Shown: piece after piece, positions 54,448 through 64,000 of the stretch
Layout of the letters: each line of letters opens with the position of its first letter
Numbering within the stretch: position 1 is the first letter of the stretch
From: Deltaproteobacteria bacterium HGW-Deltaproteobacteria-14
Lineage (GTDB): Bacteria > Myxococcota_A > UBA9042 > PHBI01
Reading direction: 5' to 3'
Length of the DNA: 64,000 bases
Assembly: GCA_002841945.1 (NCBI GenBank)
Contig: PHBI01000001.1
Span: 1-64,000 of the forward strand
Notes under the pieces: model-generated
Database searches by the model: none
Told to the model about the DNA's origin: nothing
Seen by the model: the letters and a program-made list of their open reading frames with translations, nothing else
Position numbers and translations under genes: made by a program

Positions 54448-55047
54448 TTGGCCAACCAGGATGAACGGAAGCACGAGGACCAGGCGCTTGTCGATCGGGC
54501 TGTACAGGGCGACCAGAAGGCGTTCCGCCAGCTCGTCGAGCGCTATCAACGCAAGGTCTACACCATTGCATACGGAATCGTCAGGAACCCGGATGCCGCG
54601 ATGGACGTCGTTCAAGACGCGTTCGTCAAGGTCCACCGGCACCTGCCGAACTTCAAGGGGGACTCGAGCTTCTACACGTGGTTGTACCGCATCGTGGTCA
54701 ACCTCTGCATCGACAGGAAGAGACGTGCAGCGCGAGCCGCGGAGGTCGACTACGACGACGCCCTCGCCCACGAAGGCGGATTCACGAACGGCCCGACGCT
54801 CGCGTCGACCGGGATCGAAAACCCACTGAAGGCGGCCCAGCGCAAAGAGCTGGTGGAGCACATGGACAAGGCCCTCGAGACCCTCAGCGACGATCACCGG
54901 GAGATCCTGCTCCTGCGTGAGGTCGACGGTCTCAGCTACGACGAGCTGGCGGAGACGCTAGACATCGCGAAGGGCACCGTGATGAGCCGACTGTTCCATG
55001 CCCGGAAGAACTTTCAGAAGTCACTGACTCGCTACCTGAAGAAGTGA
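54448..55047 (+). CDS. ECF-type RNA polymerase sigma factor (second of two)
   Basis: 199 aa. Region 2 (FRQLVERYQRKVYTIAYGIVRNPDAAMDVVQDAFVKVHRHL) and region 4 (LSDDHREILLLREVDGLSYDELAETLDIAKGTVMSRLFHARK) are intact, as in RpoE-like ECFs. It starts at a TTG; GGGAGAG upstream and the family N-terminus (LANQDERKHEDQALVDRAVQGDQ) support this. The anti-sigma gene follows 13 nt downstream. It is divergent from the DUF4175 operon, so it may control it. Confidence 0.92.
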   Translation: MANQDERKHEDQALVDRAVQGDQKAFRQLVERYQRKVYTIAYGIVRNPDAAMDVVQDAFVKVHRHLPNFKGDSSFYTWLYRIVVNLCIDRKRRAARAAEVDYDDALAHEGGFTNGPTLASTGIENPLKAAQRKELVEHMDKALETLSDDHREILLLREVDGLSYDELAETLDIAKGTVMSRLFHARKNFQKSLTRYLKK

Positions 55048-55060
55048 TGAGGATGTCGCG

Positions 55061-55738
55061 ATGAACTGCAACCAGGTCAAAGAGCTGCTGATGCCGTTCC
55101 ACGACGGCGAGCTGGACCCGACGGCGGCGGCCGAGGTCGAGGCGACCCTGGCGGGTTGCCCGGAGCTCCAGTCGGAGCTCGCGGAGCTCTCGCTCATCCA
55201 CGCGTTCGCGGCGGACGCCTTCGCGGCGACGGCGCCTGAGGTGGACCTCTCCGGCGTGTACGGCGGCGTGATGGCTCGCATCGCGGCAGAGGACGCCGAG
55301 GCGGCGGCCTCGCCCGCCATGATCGAGGGGGTGCGGGTGCAGCGCGAGGACGCCGGGCCGGGCCTCGTCGAGCGCATCGGCGCCTGGTTCAACGAGCTCT
55401 TCCGGCTCCAGCGTCCGCTGACGGCGCTGGTGGCGGCGGCGGCGGTCATCGCCCTCGTCGCCGGGGTCTGGTTCACCGGCAGCCAGTCGAACTCCGACGG
55501 CGACAAGGTCGACGGCGGCGACGGCTTCGCGACCATCGATAACGGCGCCAAGCGGCGCGGTCGCGAGGGCGAGGTGGCGGTGAAGAACGCGCGGGTCGAG
55601 GCCATCGCCTCCAAGGGCGAGGTCAAGGTCATCACCTTCGACGACAGCGACGACGAGCCCCTCGTGCTGTGGCACGTGGTCGAGGGCGAGGGCGTCAGCA
55701 TGCCCGACGGCAACAGCAACGGCACCAAGGGACTCTGA
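55061..55738 (+). CDS. Membrane-bound anti-sigma factor
   Basis: 225 aa. The N-terminal zf-HC2-like domain (MNCNQVKELLMPFHDGELDPTAAAEVEATLAGCPEL) keeps Cys, His and a later Cys. The family's usual HxxxC is changed to TLAGC, so only a partial zinc site remains. One membrane helix (about residues 125-145, LTALVAAAAVIALVAGVWF) and a periplasmic tail follow. A short acidic motif (DDSDDEPLVLWHVVEG) lies near the end. It senses an envelope signal and holds the sigma factor encoded just upstream. Confidence 0.82.
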   Translation: MNCNQVKELLMPFHDGELDPTAAAEVEATLAGCPELQSELAELSLIHAFAADAFAATAPEVDLSGVYGGVMARIAAEDAEAAASPAMIEGVRVQREDAGPGLVERIGAWFNELFRLQRPLTALVAAAAVIALVAGVWFTGSQSNSDGDKVDGGDGFATIDNGAKRRGREGEVAVKNARVEAIASKGEVKVITFDDSDDEPLVLWHVVEGEGVSMPDGNSNGTKGL

Positions 55739-55780
55739 TTCACCTGCACCCAGGCTTCGGCCGCCCCCGGAGACGATGAG

Positions 55781-56254
55781 ATGTTCAAGACCTTCATCAC
55801 CGTAGCGCTGACGGTCGGGCTCCTGGGTGCCCCCGGCGCGGTCCTCGCGAGCGACGGCGGCGAGCTGACCGCGGTGACGATGGCGGGCGCCCGCGCCGAC
55901 ATCGACGTCGTCGTCATCCACGCCACCAAGGCGGGCGCGGTCGATCCGGCGCTGGCGGGCCTCGCCAACACCCTCAAGCGCGCCTTCAAGGGCTACGTCG
56001 GCTTCCAGAAGCTCGACGAGCAGCGCGCCGCCCTCGACGAGGGGGCCTCGCACAAGCTGACCCTCGCGAACGGGAGCGAGCTCGCCTACAAGTTCGTCGG
56101 CACCGACGCCGAGGGTTTCCTCCAGGTCCACATCGAGGTGGGCGGCCTGCGCTCCACGGTCCGCGTCAAGGACGGCGGCACGTTCTTCCAGGCGGGCCGG
56201 GGTTACCAGGACGGCATGATCGTCCTCGCCTTCCGGGCCAAGCTCGCGCGCTGA
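55781..56254 (+). CDS. Small secreted protein in the sigma operon
   Basis: 157 aa with a signal peptide (TVALTVGLLGAPGAVLA). The mature domain is beta-rich (GARADIDVVVIHATKAG, LRSTVRVKDGGTFFQAGRG) and not recognised. It is 42 nt after the anti-sigma gene and may be the signal-sensing or target protein of the second sigma system. Confidence 0.7.
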   Translation: MFKTFITVALTVGLLGAPGAVLASDGGELTAVTMAGARADIDVVVIHATKAGAVDPALAGLANTLKRAFKGYVGFQKLDEQRAALDEGASHKLTLANGSELAYKFVGTDAEGFLQVHIEVGGLRSTVRVKDGGTFFQAGRGYQDGMIVLAFRAKLAR

Positions 56255-56356
56255 GCCGGAGGCGACGGCGGGTGGGGACCGGTCTCCACCGACCGGCCGA
56301 CGCGAGGCGGGCCAGGCTCGCGAGACCGAGGCGAGGGGCCACCGGGCGGGCTCAAA

Positions 56357-56385
56357 TTGACACGAGAGCGGCTTCTGGCTAGCTT
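56357..56385 (+). promoter_or_regulatory. Sigma-70-type promoter upstream of the TPR-PEGA gene
   Basis: TTGACA at 56357-56362 is a perfect -35 hexamer. TAGCTT at 56380-56385 lies 17 nt later as a weak -10. It is 42 nt before the ATG at 56428. Confidence 0.5.
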
Positions 56386-56427
56386 CCGGGCGTTCCGAAC
56401 GGTCGAACGAAGTTGCTGGAGGCGTCG

Positions 56428-57582
56428 ATGTCCTCGTACCTGTCTCGCCTGGCCACCTGCGTGGTGGTCGTGGTCGCCGCCTCGGCGCTCGGTCCACGCG
56501 ACGTGCGAGCTGCGGCGCCGCCGACCCAGGATCAGATCAAAGCGTGGACGGCCCTCTACGACGAGGGTCAGCGGCTCTACGAGCAGGAGCTGTACGCCGC
56601 GGCCATCGAGAAGTTCAAGGCCGCCAACACCGTCATCGAGCACGAGTACTGCTACTACAACATCGCGCGGTCGTACGAGAAGCTGGGCGCCGCGGCCGAG
56701 TGCGTGGCTGGCTACCAGAAGTACGTCGACTTCACCAAGCAGAAGACCGGCGCGGATCCGAAGGACATCGTCGACGTCCGGGCCAGCATTCAGAAGTGCA
56801 AGCTCCAGATGCGTCCCGAGGTGACCATCGGGTCGGATCCGGTGGGCGCCAAGGTCTACATCGACAGCCGCGACAAGCTGCTCGGCCAGACGCCCTACGT
56901 CACGACCCTCGATCCGGGGACCTACTCGCTGTTTCTCGACCTCGGCGGCTACCAGCCCTTCGAGCAGCAGTTCGAGGTGCGCGCGGGCGAGCCCATCAAG
57001 CTCTACTTCAAGCTTCAGAAGCTCCAGCGAGTCGGCACCGTCACGGTCAAGAGCAACGTCCGGGGCGCGGCCATCTTCGTCGACGGGCGCAACATCGGCT
57101 TGACGCCGTACGCCGACAAGATCGTGCTCGATGAAGGGCAGCACCAGATCACCGTCCAGAAGGATGAGTACCTGTCGTTCTCGCGCGGGCTGAACGTCGA
57201 GGTGGCGCGCGACGACGTCGTCGTGAGTGAGCTCTACCTGCGCGACCCGCCGATGACCTGGAAGGGCTACGTCGGCTACGTCTCGCTCGTGCTCGGCGCG
57301 GGTGGCGTCGGCTTCGGGTACTTCGCGAAGACCAAGGCCGACGTCGAGTTCACCGGCACCGACGAGTTCAACAAATGGGAGACGCTCCAGAACGTCGGCT
57401 ACGGCGCTGGCGGCGGACTCATGGGGGTGGGCGTGTTGCTGTTGGTGCTCGAGGCGCTCGACACCGACATCGTCAAGCCCGAGGACGCCCTCGAGGAGGC
57501 CGGCACCTCGCCGCGCGTGACGCCGTTCTTGACGGCGACGCCCGGCGACGGGGCCATGCTGGGCGCCGATGTGCGCTTCTGA
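56428..57582 (+). CDS. TPR-PEGA membrane protein
   Basis: 384 aa with a signal peptide (LATCVVVVVAASALGPRDVRA). A TPR pair (about 30-120, LYDEGQRLYEQELYAAAIEKFKAANTVIEHEYCYYNIARSY) precedes two PEGA repeats (about 140-270: VTIGSDPVGAKVYIDSRDKLLGQTPYVTTLDPG; VTVKSNVRGAAIFVDGRNIGLTPYADKIVL). Two C-terminal membrane helices follow (YVSLVLGAGGVGFGYFA; GGGLMGVGVLLLVLEAL). PEGA domains bind ligands at the envelope. GGAGG 5 nt before the ATG supports the start. It pairs with the FGE and PEGA-kinase genes around it. Confidence 0.85.
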   Translation: MSSYLSRLATCVVVVVAASALGPRDVRAAAPPTQDQIKAWTALYDEGQRLYEQELYAAAIEKFKAANTVIEHEYCYYNIARSYEKLGAAAECVAGYQKYVDFTKQKTGADPKDIVDVRASIQKCKLQMRPEVTIGSDPVGAKVYIDSRDKLLGQTPYVTTLDPGTYSLFLDLGGYQPFEQQFEVRAGEPIKLYFKLQKLQRVGTVTVKSNVRGAAIFVDGRNIGLTPYADKIVLDEGQHQITVQKDEYLSFSRGLNVEVARDDVVVSELYLRDPPMTWKGYVGYVSLVLGAGGVGFGYFAKTKADVEFTGTDEFNKWETLQNVGYGAGGGLMGVGVLLLVLEALDTDIVKPEDALEEAGTSPRVTPFLTATPGDGAMLGADVRF

Positions 57583-57630
57583 ACACCGAATGTTCACACG
57601 CCCGCGGGTGTGTGTGTTGCGGGGTGATCC

Positions 57631-58746
57631 ATGCGTAGCGCGTTCCTGATCCTGCTCGCTGTCTCGACGACGGGCGCCGCGGCGTGCTCGACCGGCGTGA
57701 CGCCGCCCGAGCCGACCCCGATGGCCGAGGTCACGACCAACCTGACCTTCGCCTTCGGGACGGACTTCGACACGGATGGCTTCTGCGTCGACCCGCGGAC
57801 GCCGGCGAACCAACGGCCGAGCTGCTCGGCGAGCAACGGCGTGCAGCTCCCGCTGGTGTGGCCGCAGGTGCAGGTGAAGCTCGCGCCGTTCGCCATCGAC
57901 GTCCACGAGGTCACCAACATCCAGTACCAGTACTGCGTCGCCGCCGGCTCCTGCACCGAGCCGCGCGCCGGCAACGCCGTCAGCGAGGACCAGCAGCTCT
58001 ACTACGACGTCGACCGCTTCGAGCAGTACCCCGTCGTCAACGTGACCTGGGAGCAGGCGCGCGACTACTGCGCGTTCATCGCCGAGGAGACGGGCACGGC
58101 GGTGCGGCTGCCGACCGAGGCCGAGTGGGAGCGCGCCGCCAAGGGTCCCAACGCCAGCAGCCCGCGCCCGTTCCCGACCGACGCCATCAACAGCTCCATC
58201 ACCGAGTGCCAGCAGGCCGGCTTCAACGGCCAGTACTGCCGCGGCGACCAGCGCATGGACAAGGTCACCGAGACGACCGTCGACTTCATCGACGAGGGGC
58301 CCACGCGCATCTACAACATGTTCGGCAACGCCGCGGAGTGGGTCGGGACCAGCTACAAGGAGGACGTCCAGTGCCTCGCCGCTGCGCCCTGCACCCTCGA
58401 GCACGAGTGCCCGTCAGGGGACGCCCAGTGCGTCACCGACGCGAAGGCCTGCCCCGCGTGCGGGACGGGAACCGACTGCTTCTACCTCTGCGAGGGCGAG
58501 TCGAAGAAGACGATCCTGTGCGAGCCGTACCCCCCCGGGACCGTCATCGACGGCGCCGACTTCGAGACGGCCTCGGTCGGCGTCAACAAGATTTACAGAG
58601 GGGGCCACGTCGCCCTCGTCGGGGCCGCCAACTCCTACGCCCTCTGCCAGTTCCGCACGAGCCGCTCGAACGCCAAGCCGGAGCCGAGCTGGGCGCCGAC
58701 GGCGAGCCAGCCGTGGCTCGGGTTCCGCTGCGCCAGGAGCCTGTAG
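57631..58746 (+). CDS. FGE-sulfatase-domain lipoprotein
   Basis: 371 aa lipoprotein (lipobox GAAAC). The FGE/SUMF1 domain (about 80-370) has VTWEQARDYCAFIAEETGTAVRLPTEAEWERAAKG, NMFGNAAEWVG and WLGFRCAR. The paired catalytic cysteines of true sulfatase-modifying enzymes are not obvious, so this is probably a structural or binding member, as in many surface proteins. Several extra Cys (CPACGTGTDCFYLCEGE) suggest disulfides. It follows the TPR-PEGA gene by 48 nt. Confidence 0.85.
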   Translation: MRSAFLILLAVSTTGAAACSTGVTPPEPTPMAEVTTNLTFAFGTDFDTDGFCVDPRTPANQRPSCSASNGVQLPLVWPQVQVKLAPFAIDVHEVTNIQYQYCVAAGSCTEPRAGNAVSEDQQLYYDVDRFEQYPVVNVTWEQARDYCAFIAEETGTAVRLPTEAEWERAAKGPNASSPRPFPTDAINSSITECQQAGFNGQYCRGDQRMDKVTETTVDFIDEGPTRIYNMFGNAAEWVGTSYKEDVQCLAAAPCTLEHECPSGDAQCVTDAKACPACGTGTDCFYLCEGESKKTILCEPYPPGTVIDGADFETASVGVNKIYRGGHVALVGAANSYALCQFRTSRSNAKPEPSWAPTASQPWLGFRCARSL

Positions 58747-58801
58747 CGGCTCTCCGGGACACCTCAATCAAGACTCGCTTCGCTGCGTCTTGCTTGGTGG
58801 C

Positions 58802-58860
58802 CTAGCGAGACTGATCCGGCCGCTCGCCCGGCCTGGGACATTGCCCCGGGGCCTCGCTAG
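58802..58860. terminator. Inverted repeat between the FGE gene and the kinase gene
   Basis: CTAGCGAG at 58802-58809 is matched by CTCGCTAG at 58853-58860 across a 43-nt interval. It lies between two convergent genes, 56 nt after the FGE stop and 20 nt after the kinase stop on the minus strand. No T-run is seen. Confidence 0.35.
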
Positions 58861-58879
58861 TTCGGCCCCGGATCATGTC

Positions 58880-60745
<1,866 letters not shown>

Positions 60746-60872
60746 GATCCGAAACGTAGGGGTTGGGCTCGAGCGGGTCAACGCGGAGCACGTCGTGCGC
60801 GGGCAGCCGGTCCAACTTGCATACGCACCAGGGGCCATCTCGATCTGAAGTCGGGGCCATGACAAGGGGATC

Positions 60873-62189
60873 ATGTTGATTCCCACCTCACGGGTCCATA
60901 CGCTCACGCCCGTGACGTCTTGGTGGTCCCGGCTCGGTCTCGTCCTGGCCTCAGCAGCGTGGTGCGCCAGCTGCGGGGGTGACAGCGCCGCGTCATGCGA
61001 GGACGCCGCGTGCCCGGCCGGCTGGGTGTGTGGCGCCAAAGGCTGCGAGCCGCTGCCGCCGGCGCCCAGCACCGGGGATCTCGGCCGCTTCACGTCGTCC
61101 GCTCTCACGAGCGACGGCCGCCTCCTCGTCGCGACCTACGACGAGACCCACGGCAACCTCATCGTCAGCGCCGAGCAGGAAGACGGTCGCGACGCCCTGC
61201 AGCCGGTCGACGGCTGGCGCGTCGAGGGCGGCTCCCTCATCGACACCGACAGCGGTCGCTGGACCGCGCTCGCGGTGGACCAGCAAGACAACGCCCACCT
61301 CGCCTGGTTCGACGTCGACGGCGGTCAGCTGCGCTACGCCCGCGCCAGCCGCGCCGCCGGCTGGCAGGACTGGAGCGTCGAGGTCGTCGACGGCACCGGC
61401 CCCGAGGTCCGCGGGACCCACGCCAGCATCGCCGTCGCCCAGGGCATCGTCTACCTCGCCTACCGCGATGAGACCGCCCGCCAGCTGCGCTACGCCCGGC
61501 GCGACGCCGACGGGACCTGGACGAGCCGCACCATCGATGGCTGCGCCGGCGAGGCCGCGTGCCCCGAGGCCGGCCTCGAGGACTACGGCGAGTGGGCCCG
61601 CATCGCCATCATCGGCCAGCGCCCGCGCATCGCCTTCTACGACCGCCTCCGCGGTGACCTCAAGATGGCGTCGCGCACCGAGATCGGCGCCTGGGTCACC
61701 ACCACCCTCGACGGCCGCGACCTCGCGACCGACGTCGACACCGGCGACGTCGGCCGCTTCATCTCGCTGGCGCTCACCCCCGAGCGCCACCCAGCCCTGG
61801 CGTACTACGACGTGTCGCGCGGCGCCCTGCGCTACCTCGTCCCGGGCAGCGACCCGCTGGTGGTCGACGCCGGCGTGCGCCAGGACGAGGCCCGCGGCGC
61901 CAAGCGCAGCGACCCCGTCGGCGAGCACGCCGCCCTGCGCTTCGACGCGCGGGGCCGCGCCATCGTGCTCTACCTCGACGGCGGCACCCCGGCCGTGAAG
62001 ATGGCGGTCATCGCCGCCGGCAAGGTCGTCGCCACCCACTCCCTCGACGGCCTCGCCCCCGGCGCCTTCTTCAGCTTCGACGCCTACGGCGACGGTCAGC
62101 TCCGCGGGGCCTACGGCGCCTGGATCGACGGCGAGGCGCCGCGCACCCGCCTCGTGCGCTTCCTCATCCCCATCTACACCACCCGATGA
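60873..62189 (+). CDS. Lipoprotein with beta-propeller-like repeats
   Basis: 438 aa. Lipobox CASCG near residue 34 is followed by a short Cys pair (CEDAACPAGWVCGAKGC) and repeated blades of about 50 residues: WTALAVDQQDNAHLAWFDVDGGQLRYARA, ASIAVAQGIVYLAYRDETARQLRYARR, ARIAIIGQRPRIAFYDRLRGDLKMAS, ISLALTPERHPALAYYDVSRGALRYL. These are typical of a beta-propeller. AAGGGGATC precedes the ATG. Its stop overlaps the next gene start by 4 nt (ATGA), so the two are coupled. Confidence 0.82.
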   Translation: MLIPTSRVHTLTPVTSWWSRLGLVLASAAWCASCGGDSAASCEDAACPAGWVCGAKGCEPLPPAPSTGDLGRFTSSALTSDGRLLVATYDETHGNLIVSAEQEDGRDALQPVDGWRVEGGSLIDTDSGRWTALAVDQQDNAHLAWFDVDGGQLRYARASRAAGWQDWSVEVVDGTGPEVRGTHASIAVAQGIVYLAYRDETARQLRYARRDADGTWTSRTIDGCAGEAACPEAGLEDYGEWARIAIIGQRPRIAFYDRLRGDLKMASRTEIGAWVTTTLDGRDLATDVDTGDVGRFISLALTPERHPALAYYDVSRGALRYLVPGSDPLVVDAGVRQDEARGAKRSDPVGEHAALRFDARGRAIVLYLDGGTPAVKMAVIAAGKVVATHSLDGLAPGAFFSFDAYGDGQLRGAYGAWIDGEAPRTRLVRFLIPIYTTR

Positions 62190-63697
62190 CGCCGAACCTC
62201 CCACAGCCCGTAGGTCGCATGCTGCAGCGCAGCATGGCGGTCTCGATCGTGGTGCTCGGGATGTCCTGGGCGGCGGGTTGCACCACCTTGCCGTGGGGCA
62301 ACGGTGGGCTCGGTGATGAGGTGCCCGCGGAGGCCATCGATCCCAACGGGCTCGTGCGCGTCCTCGGGCCGAGCGACCTCGTCGCGGCGGCCGCCCGGCT
62401 CACCAACCTGATCCCCGTCCGCTGGGCGGACGGCCTGACGATCGAGGGGTTGCTGTCGCTAGACGCGGGGGGCGCGTCGATCGACGCGATGATCGACGGG
62501 GTGGTCATCGAGCCCGGGCCGGTTCAGCTGGCGCTGGGTTCGGCGGGGCTCGCGGTGAGCGTGGGCGTCACCATCGCCCCCGCTCCGCTGGCGGATCGCG
62601 ACGCGACGGTCGTGCTATGCGCGCCCAAGCTGTCGGCCGACGGGGCGCTGCTGGCCTTCGATCTCGGGCTCGTCACCGACAAGCTCGGGCGCGTGCAGGC
62701 GGTGCTCGTGGGGGAGCCGCGCTTCGAGGGGGCGGCGCTCAGCGTCGACTGGTCGGGCTGCGGCGACGTGGTCGTGGCGACCGCGCTCGACGAGCTGACC
62801 GACGAGCTGTGGGGCGCCCTCGCCGACGTCACGGCGGACGCTATCGCGCCCGACTTGCTGCTGGCGGTGCCCCCCGCCCTCGGGCTCGACCTGGCGACGG
62901 GGATCGCCGGGACGGTGGCGGCCGACGCCATGGGGTCCGGCTACGCGCGCCTCTCGGTGGCGGCGGACGAGGCGGACGGAGACGCGGTCTGGCGGTCCGT
63001 CGGGGACGTGCTGGTGGTGCCTTTCGGCGTGGGGATCACCGCCGACACGCACCCGTGCATGCCCGCGCTGGTGCTGCCCCGCATCGGGGTGAGCCCGCTT
63101 CCCGGCTCCGGCTCCGCCGAGCCCGGCACGGCGCTCCTGAGCGCCGCGGTCGTGCGCCAGGCGATCACCGCCGGGTGGCTCGCGGGGGCGGCCTGTGGCT
63201 CCCACGCGACCCGCGGGGTCGAGGTGCCCGCCGAGGAGCTGGCGGCGATGTGGCCGGCCTTGGGTCGCCTGCCGGCGGCGACGCCGCTGTCGCTGCAGGT
63301 GTGGCCGCGCGAGGCCCCCTCGGTGGGGTTGGCGATCGGGGGCGCGGATCGGCTCGTGATCGGGACCGGGCTCGTCGACATCGACCTCTACGCCGAGCTC
63401 GACGGGGCCCAGGTGCGCCTCGCGTCGATGACGATCGACGCCGACACGGTGCTCGGGGTCCGGATCGGGGCGACGGGGTTGGTCACGCTGGCCCCCTCGG
63501 AGGTCACGCTGCGGGCGAGCGGCGCGCGCGCGGGGCTCCTGGCGGCGCCGCCGCTGGACGCGGCCGAGGCGCTGCTGCGGCCCGTCGTGCTCGCCCTGCT
63601 CGACGGGCGCCCGCTGCTGTCGTTGCCGGCGCGACCGGCGACGACCGGGAGCACGCGGGTACGCGTGACCGCCGAGCACATCGTCGTGCCGATGTAG
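62186..63697 (+). CDS. Lipoprotein of unknown function
   Basis: 503 aa. Signal and lipobox WAAGC (about residue 32) are followed by several units of similar beta-rich sequence (VQLALGSAGLAVSVGVTIAPAPLADRDATVVLC; RLASMTIDADTVLGVRIGATGLVTLAPSEV). The pattern hints at a lipid-binding (BPI/TULIP-like) or dimeric beta fold, but no family was recognised. It is translationally coupled to the propeller lipoprotein upstream (ATGA), so the two may form one complex. Confidence 0.72.
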   Translation: MTPNLPQPVGRMLQRSMAVSIVVLGMSWAAGCTTLPWGNGGLGDEVPAEAIDPNGLVRVLGPSDLVAAAARLTNLIPVRWADGLTIEGLLSLDAGGASIDAMIDGVVIEPGPVQLALGSAGLAVSVGVTIAPAPLADRDATVVLCAPKLSADGALLAFDLGLVTDKLGRVQAVLVGEPRFEGAALSVDWSGCGDVVVATALDELTDELWGALADVTADAIAPDLLLAVPPALGLDLATGIAGTVAADAMGSGYARLSVAADEADGDAVWRSVGDVLVVPFGVGITADTHPCMPALVLPRIGVSPLPGSGSAEPGTALLSAAVVRQAITAGWLAGAACGSHATRGVEVPAEELAAMWPALGRLPAATPLSLQVWPREAPSVGLAIGGADRLVIGTGLVDIDLYAELDGAQVRLASMTIDADTVLGVRIGATGLVTLAPSEVTLRASGARAGLLAAPPLDAAEALLRPVVLALLDGRPLLSLPARPATTGSTRVRVTAEHIVVPM

Positions 63698-63814
63698 GCC
63701 GCAGGTGCGGGCCGCGGGCATGGGGCCCGCCGGGCTATGGTTGACACAGGGCGAGCTCGCCGCGTAGGAGGTTCGAACGCGTGCGTGCGGCCGCCCAGAC
63801 GGAGGACGGAGTCG

Positions 63815-64000
63815 ATGGCCAGGTGGGTCCAAATCGTGATGATGGCGGGGGTGCTGGTCGGGGTGGCCGGTGCGTCGCACGCGGCGCCGCCGGCGCTGGT
63901 CGCGTACGAGGGGCAGCTCCTCGACGCGCACAGAAAGCCCCTGAGCGGGATCTATCCGCTGACCTTCAGCCTCTACCGGAGCGAGAAGAGCACCCGCCCG
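63815..64000 (+). CDS. Secreted protein, N-terminal part (runs off the window)
   Basis: 62 residues are visible. ATG at 63815 follows GGAGGA. A signal peptide (VMMAGVLVGVAGASHAA) leads into PALVAYEGQLLDAHRKPLSGIYPLTFSLYRSEKS, a start seen in secreted proteins that carry a C-terminal collagen-like, trimeric or tail-fibre region. The rest lies outside the window. Confidence 0.7.
   Translation, partial: MARWVQIVMMAGVLVGVAGASHAAPPALVAYEGQLLDAHRKPLSGIYPLTFSLYRSEKSTRP

Overview
The window is about 64 kb of very GC-rich DNA with tightly packed genes, frequent GTG starts and 1-11 nt overlaps. It looks like a Gram-negative, Myxococcota-type ('deltaproteobacterial') chromosome. Support for this: many outer-membrane lipoproteins with long Asp/Thr-rich linkers after the lipid cysteine, MopE-type Cys/Asp repeats, TPR-PEGA proteins, Ser/Thr kinases, FGE-sulfatase lipoproteins, many ECF sigma/anti-sigma pairs and a giant multiheme cytochrome. 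No tRNA, rRNA, prophage or CRISPR was seen. This assignment is inferred from gene content only.

Layout. 1-850: a histidine kinase fragment and a Sel1-repeat fragment, back to back and both apparently lacking their N-termini. 1017-6069 (minus): an rpoN-hpf-rapZ-HPr-EI operon, the sigma-54/nitrogen-PTS regulatory cluster, with a 16-bp perfect hairpin inside it. 6323-11751 (minus): a secreted redox cluster with a cytochrome carrying 47 CXXCH motifs in about 15 three-heme repeats, a di-heme lipoprotein and a Cys-rich lipoprotein. 11899-25417: mostly housekeeping genes (RNase G, HslUV, XerC, ArgD, CoaE, UvrC) mixed with a J-domain protein, a DUF1287 protein and a VOC-SRPBCC fusion. 25597-34232: a lipoprotein with an apparently dead amidase domain, a LuxR-type regulator with a palindrome upstream, a diguanylate cyclase, a flavin oxidoreductase, a REP-like repeat cluster and the ovothiol enzyme OvoA.

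34373-36847 (plus): an ECF sigma factor and anti-sigma factor translationally coupled, followed by a DUF2953/YtfI protein and two GerW/YtfJ-family proteins. This is a spore-associated gene pair of Bacilli found here in a Gram-negative setting. 36912-40719: an esterase lipoprotein, then, convergently, a protein that fuses a secreted amidohydrolase to an Omp85-type outer-membrane beta-barrel. This is the strongest candidate for an undescribed system. 40809-45036 (minus): a zinc-type uptake operon (small His/Cys protein, porin, ZnuA, permease) with no ATPase and a permease that carries a His6 stretch and a HEAT-like tail.

45369-54150 (minus): a five-gene DUF4175 / gluzincin-TPR / MoxR / DUF58 / BatA-like VWA operon. 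54448-64000: a second ECF sigma/anti-sigma pair, TPR-PEGA, FGE and kinase genes, and envelope lipoproteins up to the edge. Most accessory genes act in the envelope, and both ECF pairs, the kinase and the cyclase are plausible controllers of it.
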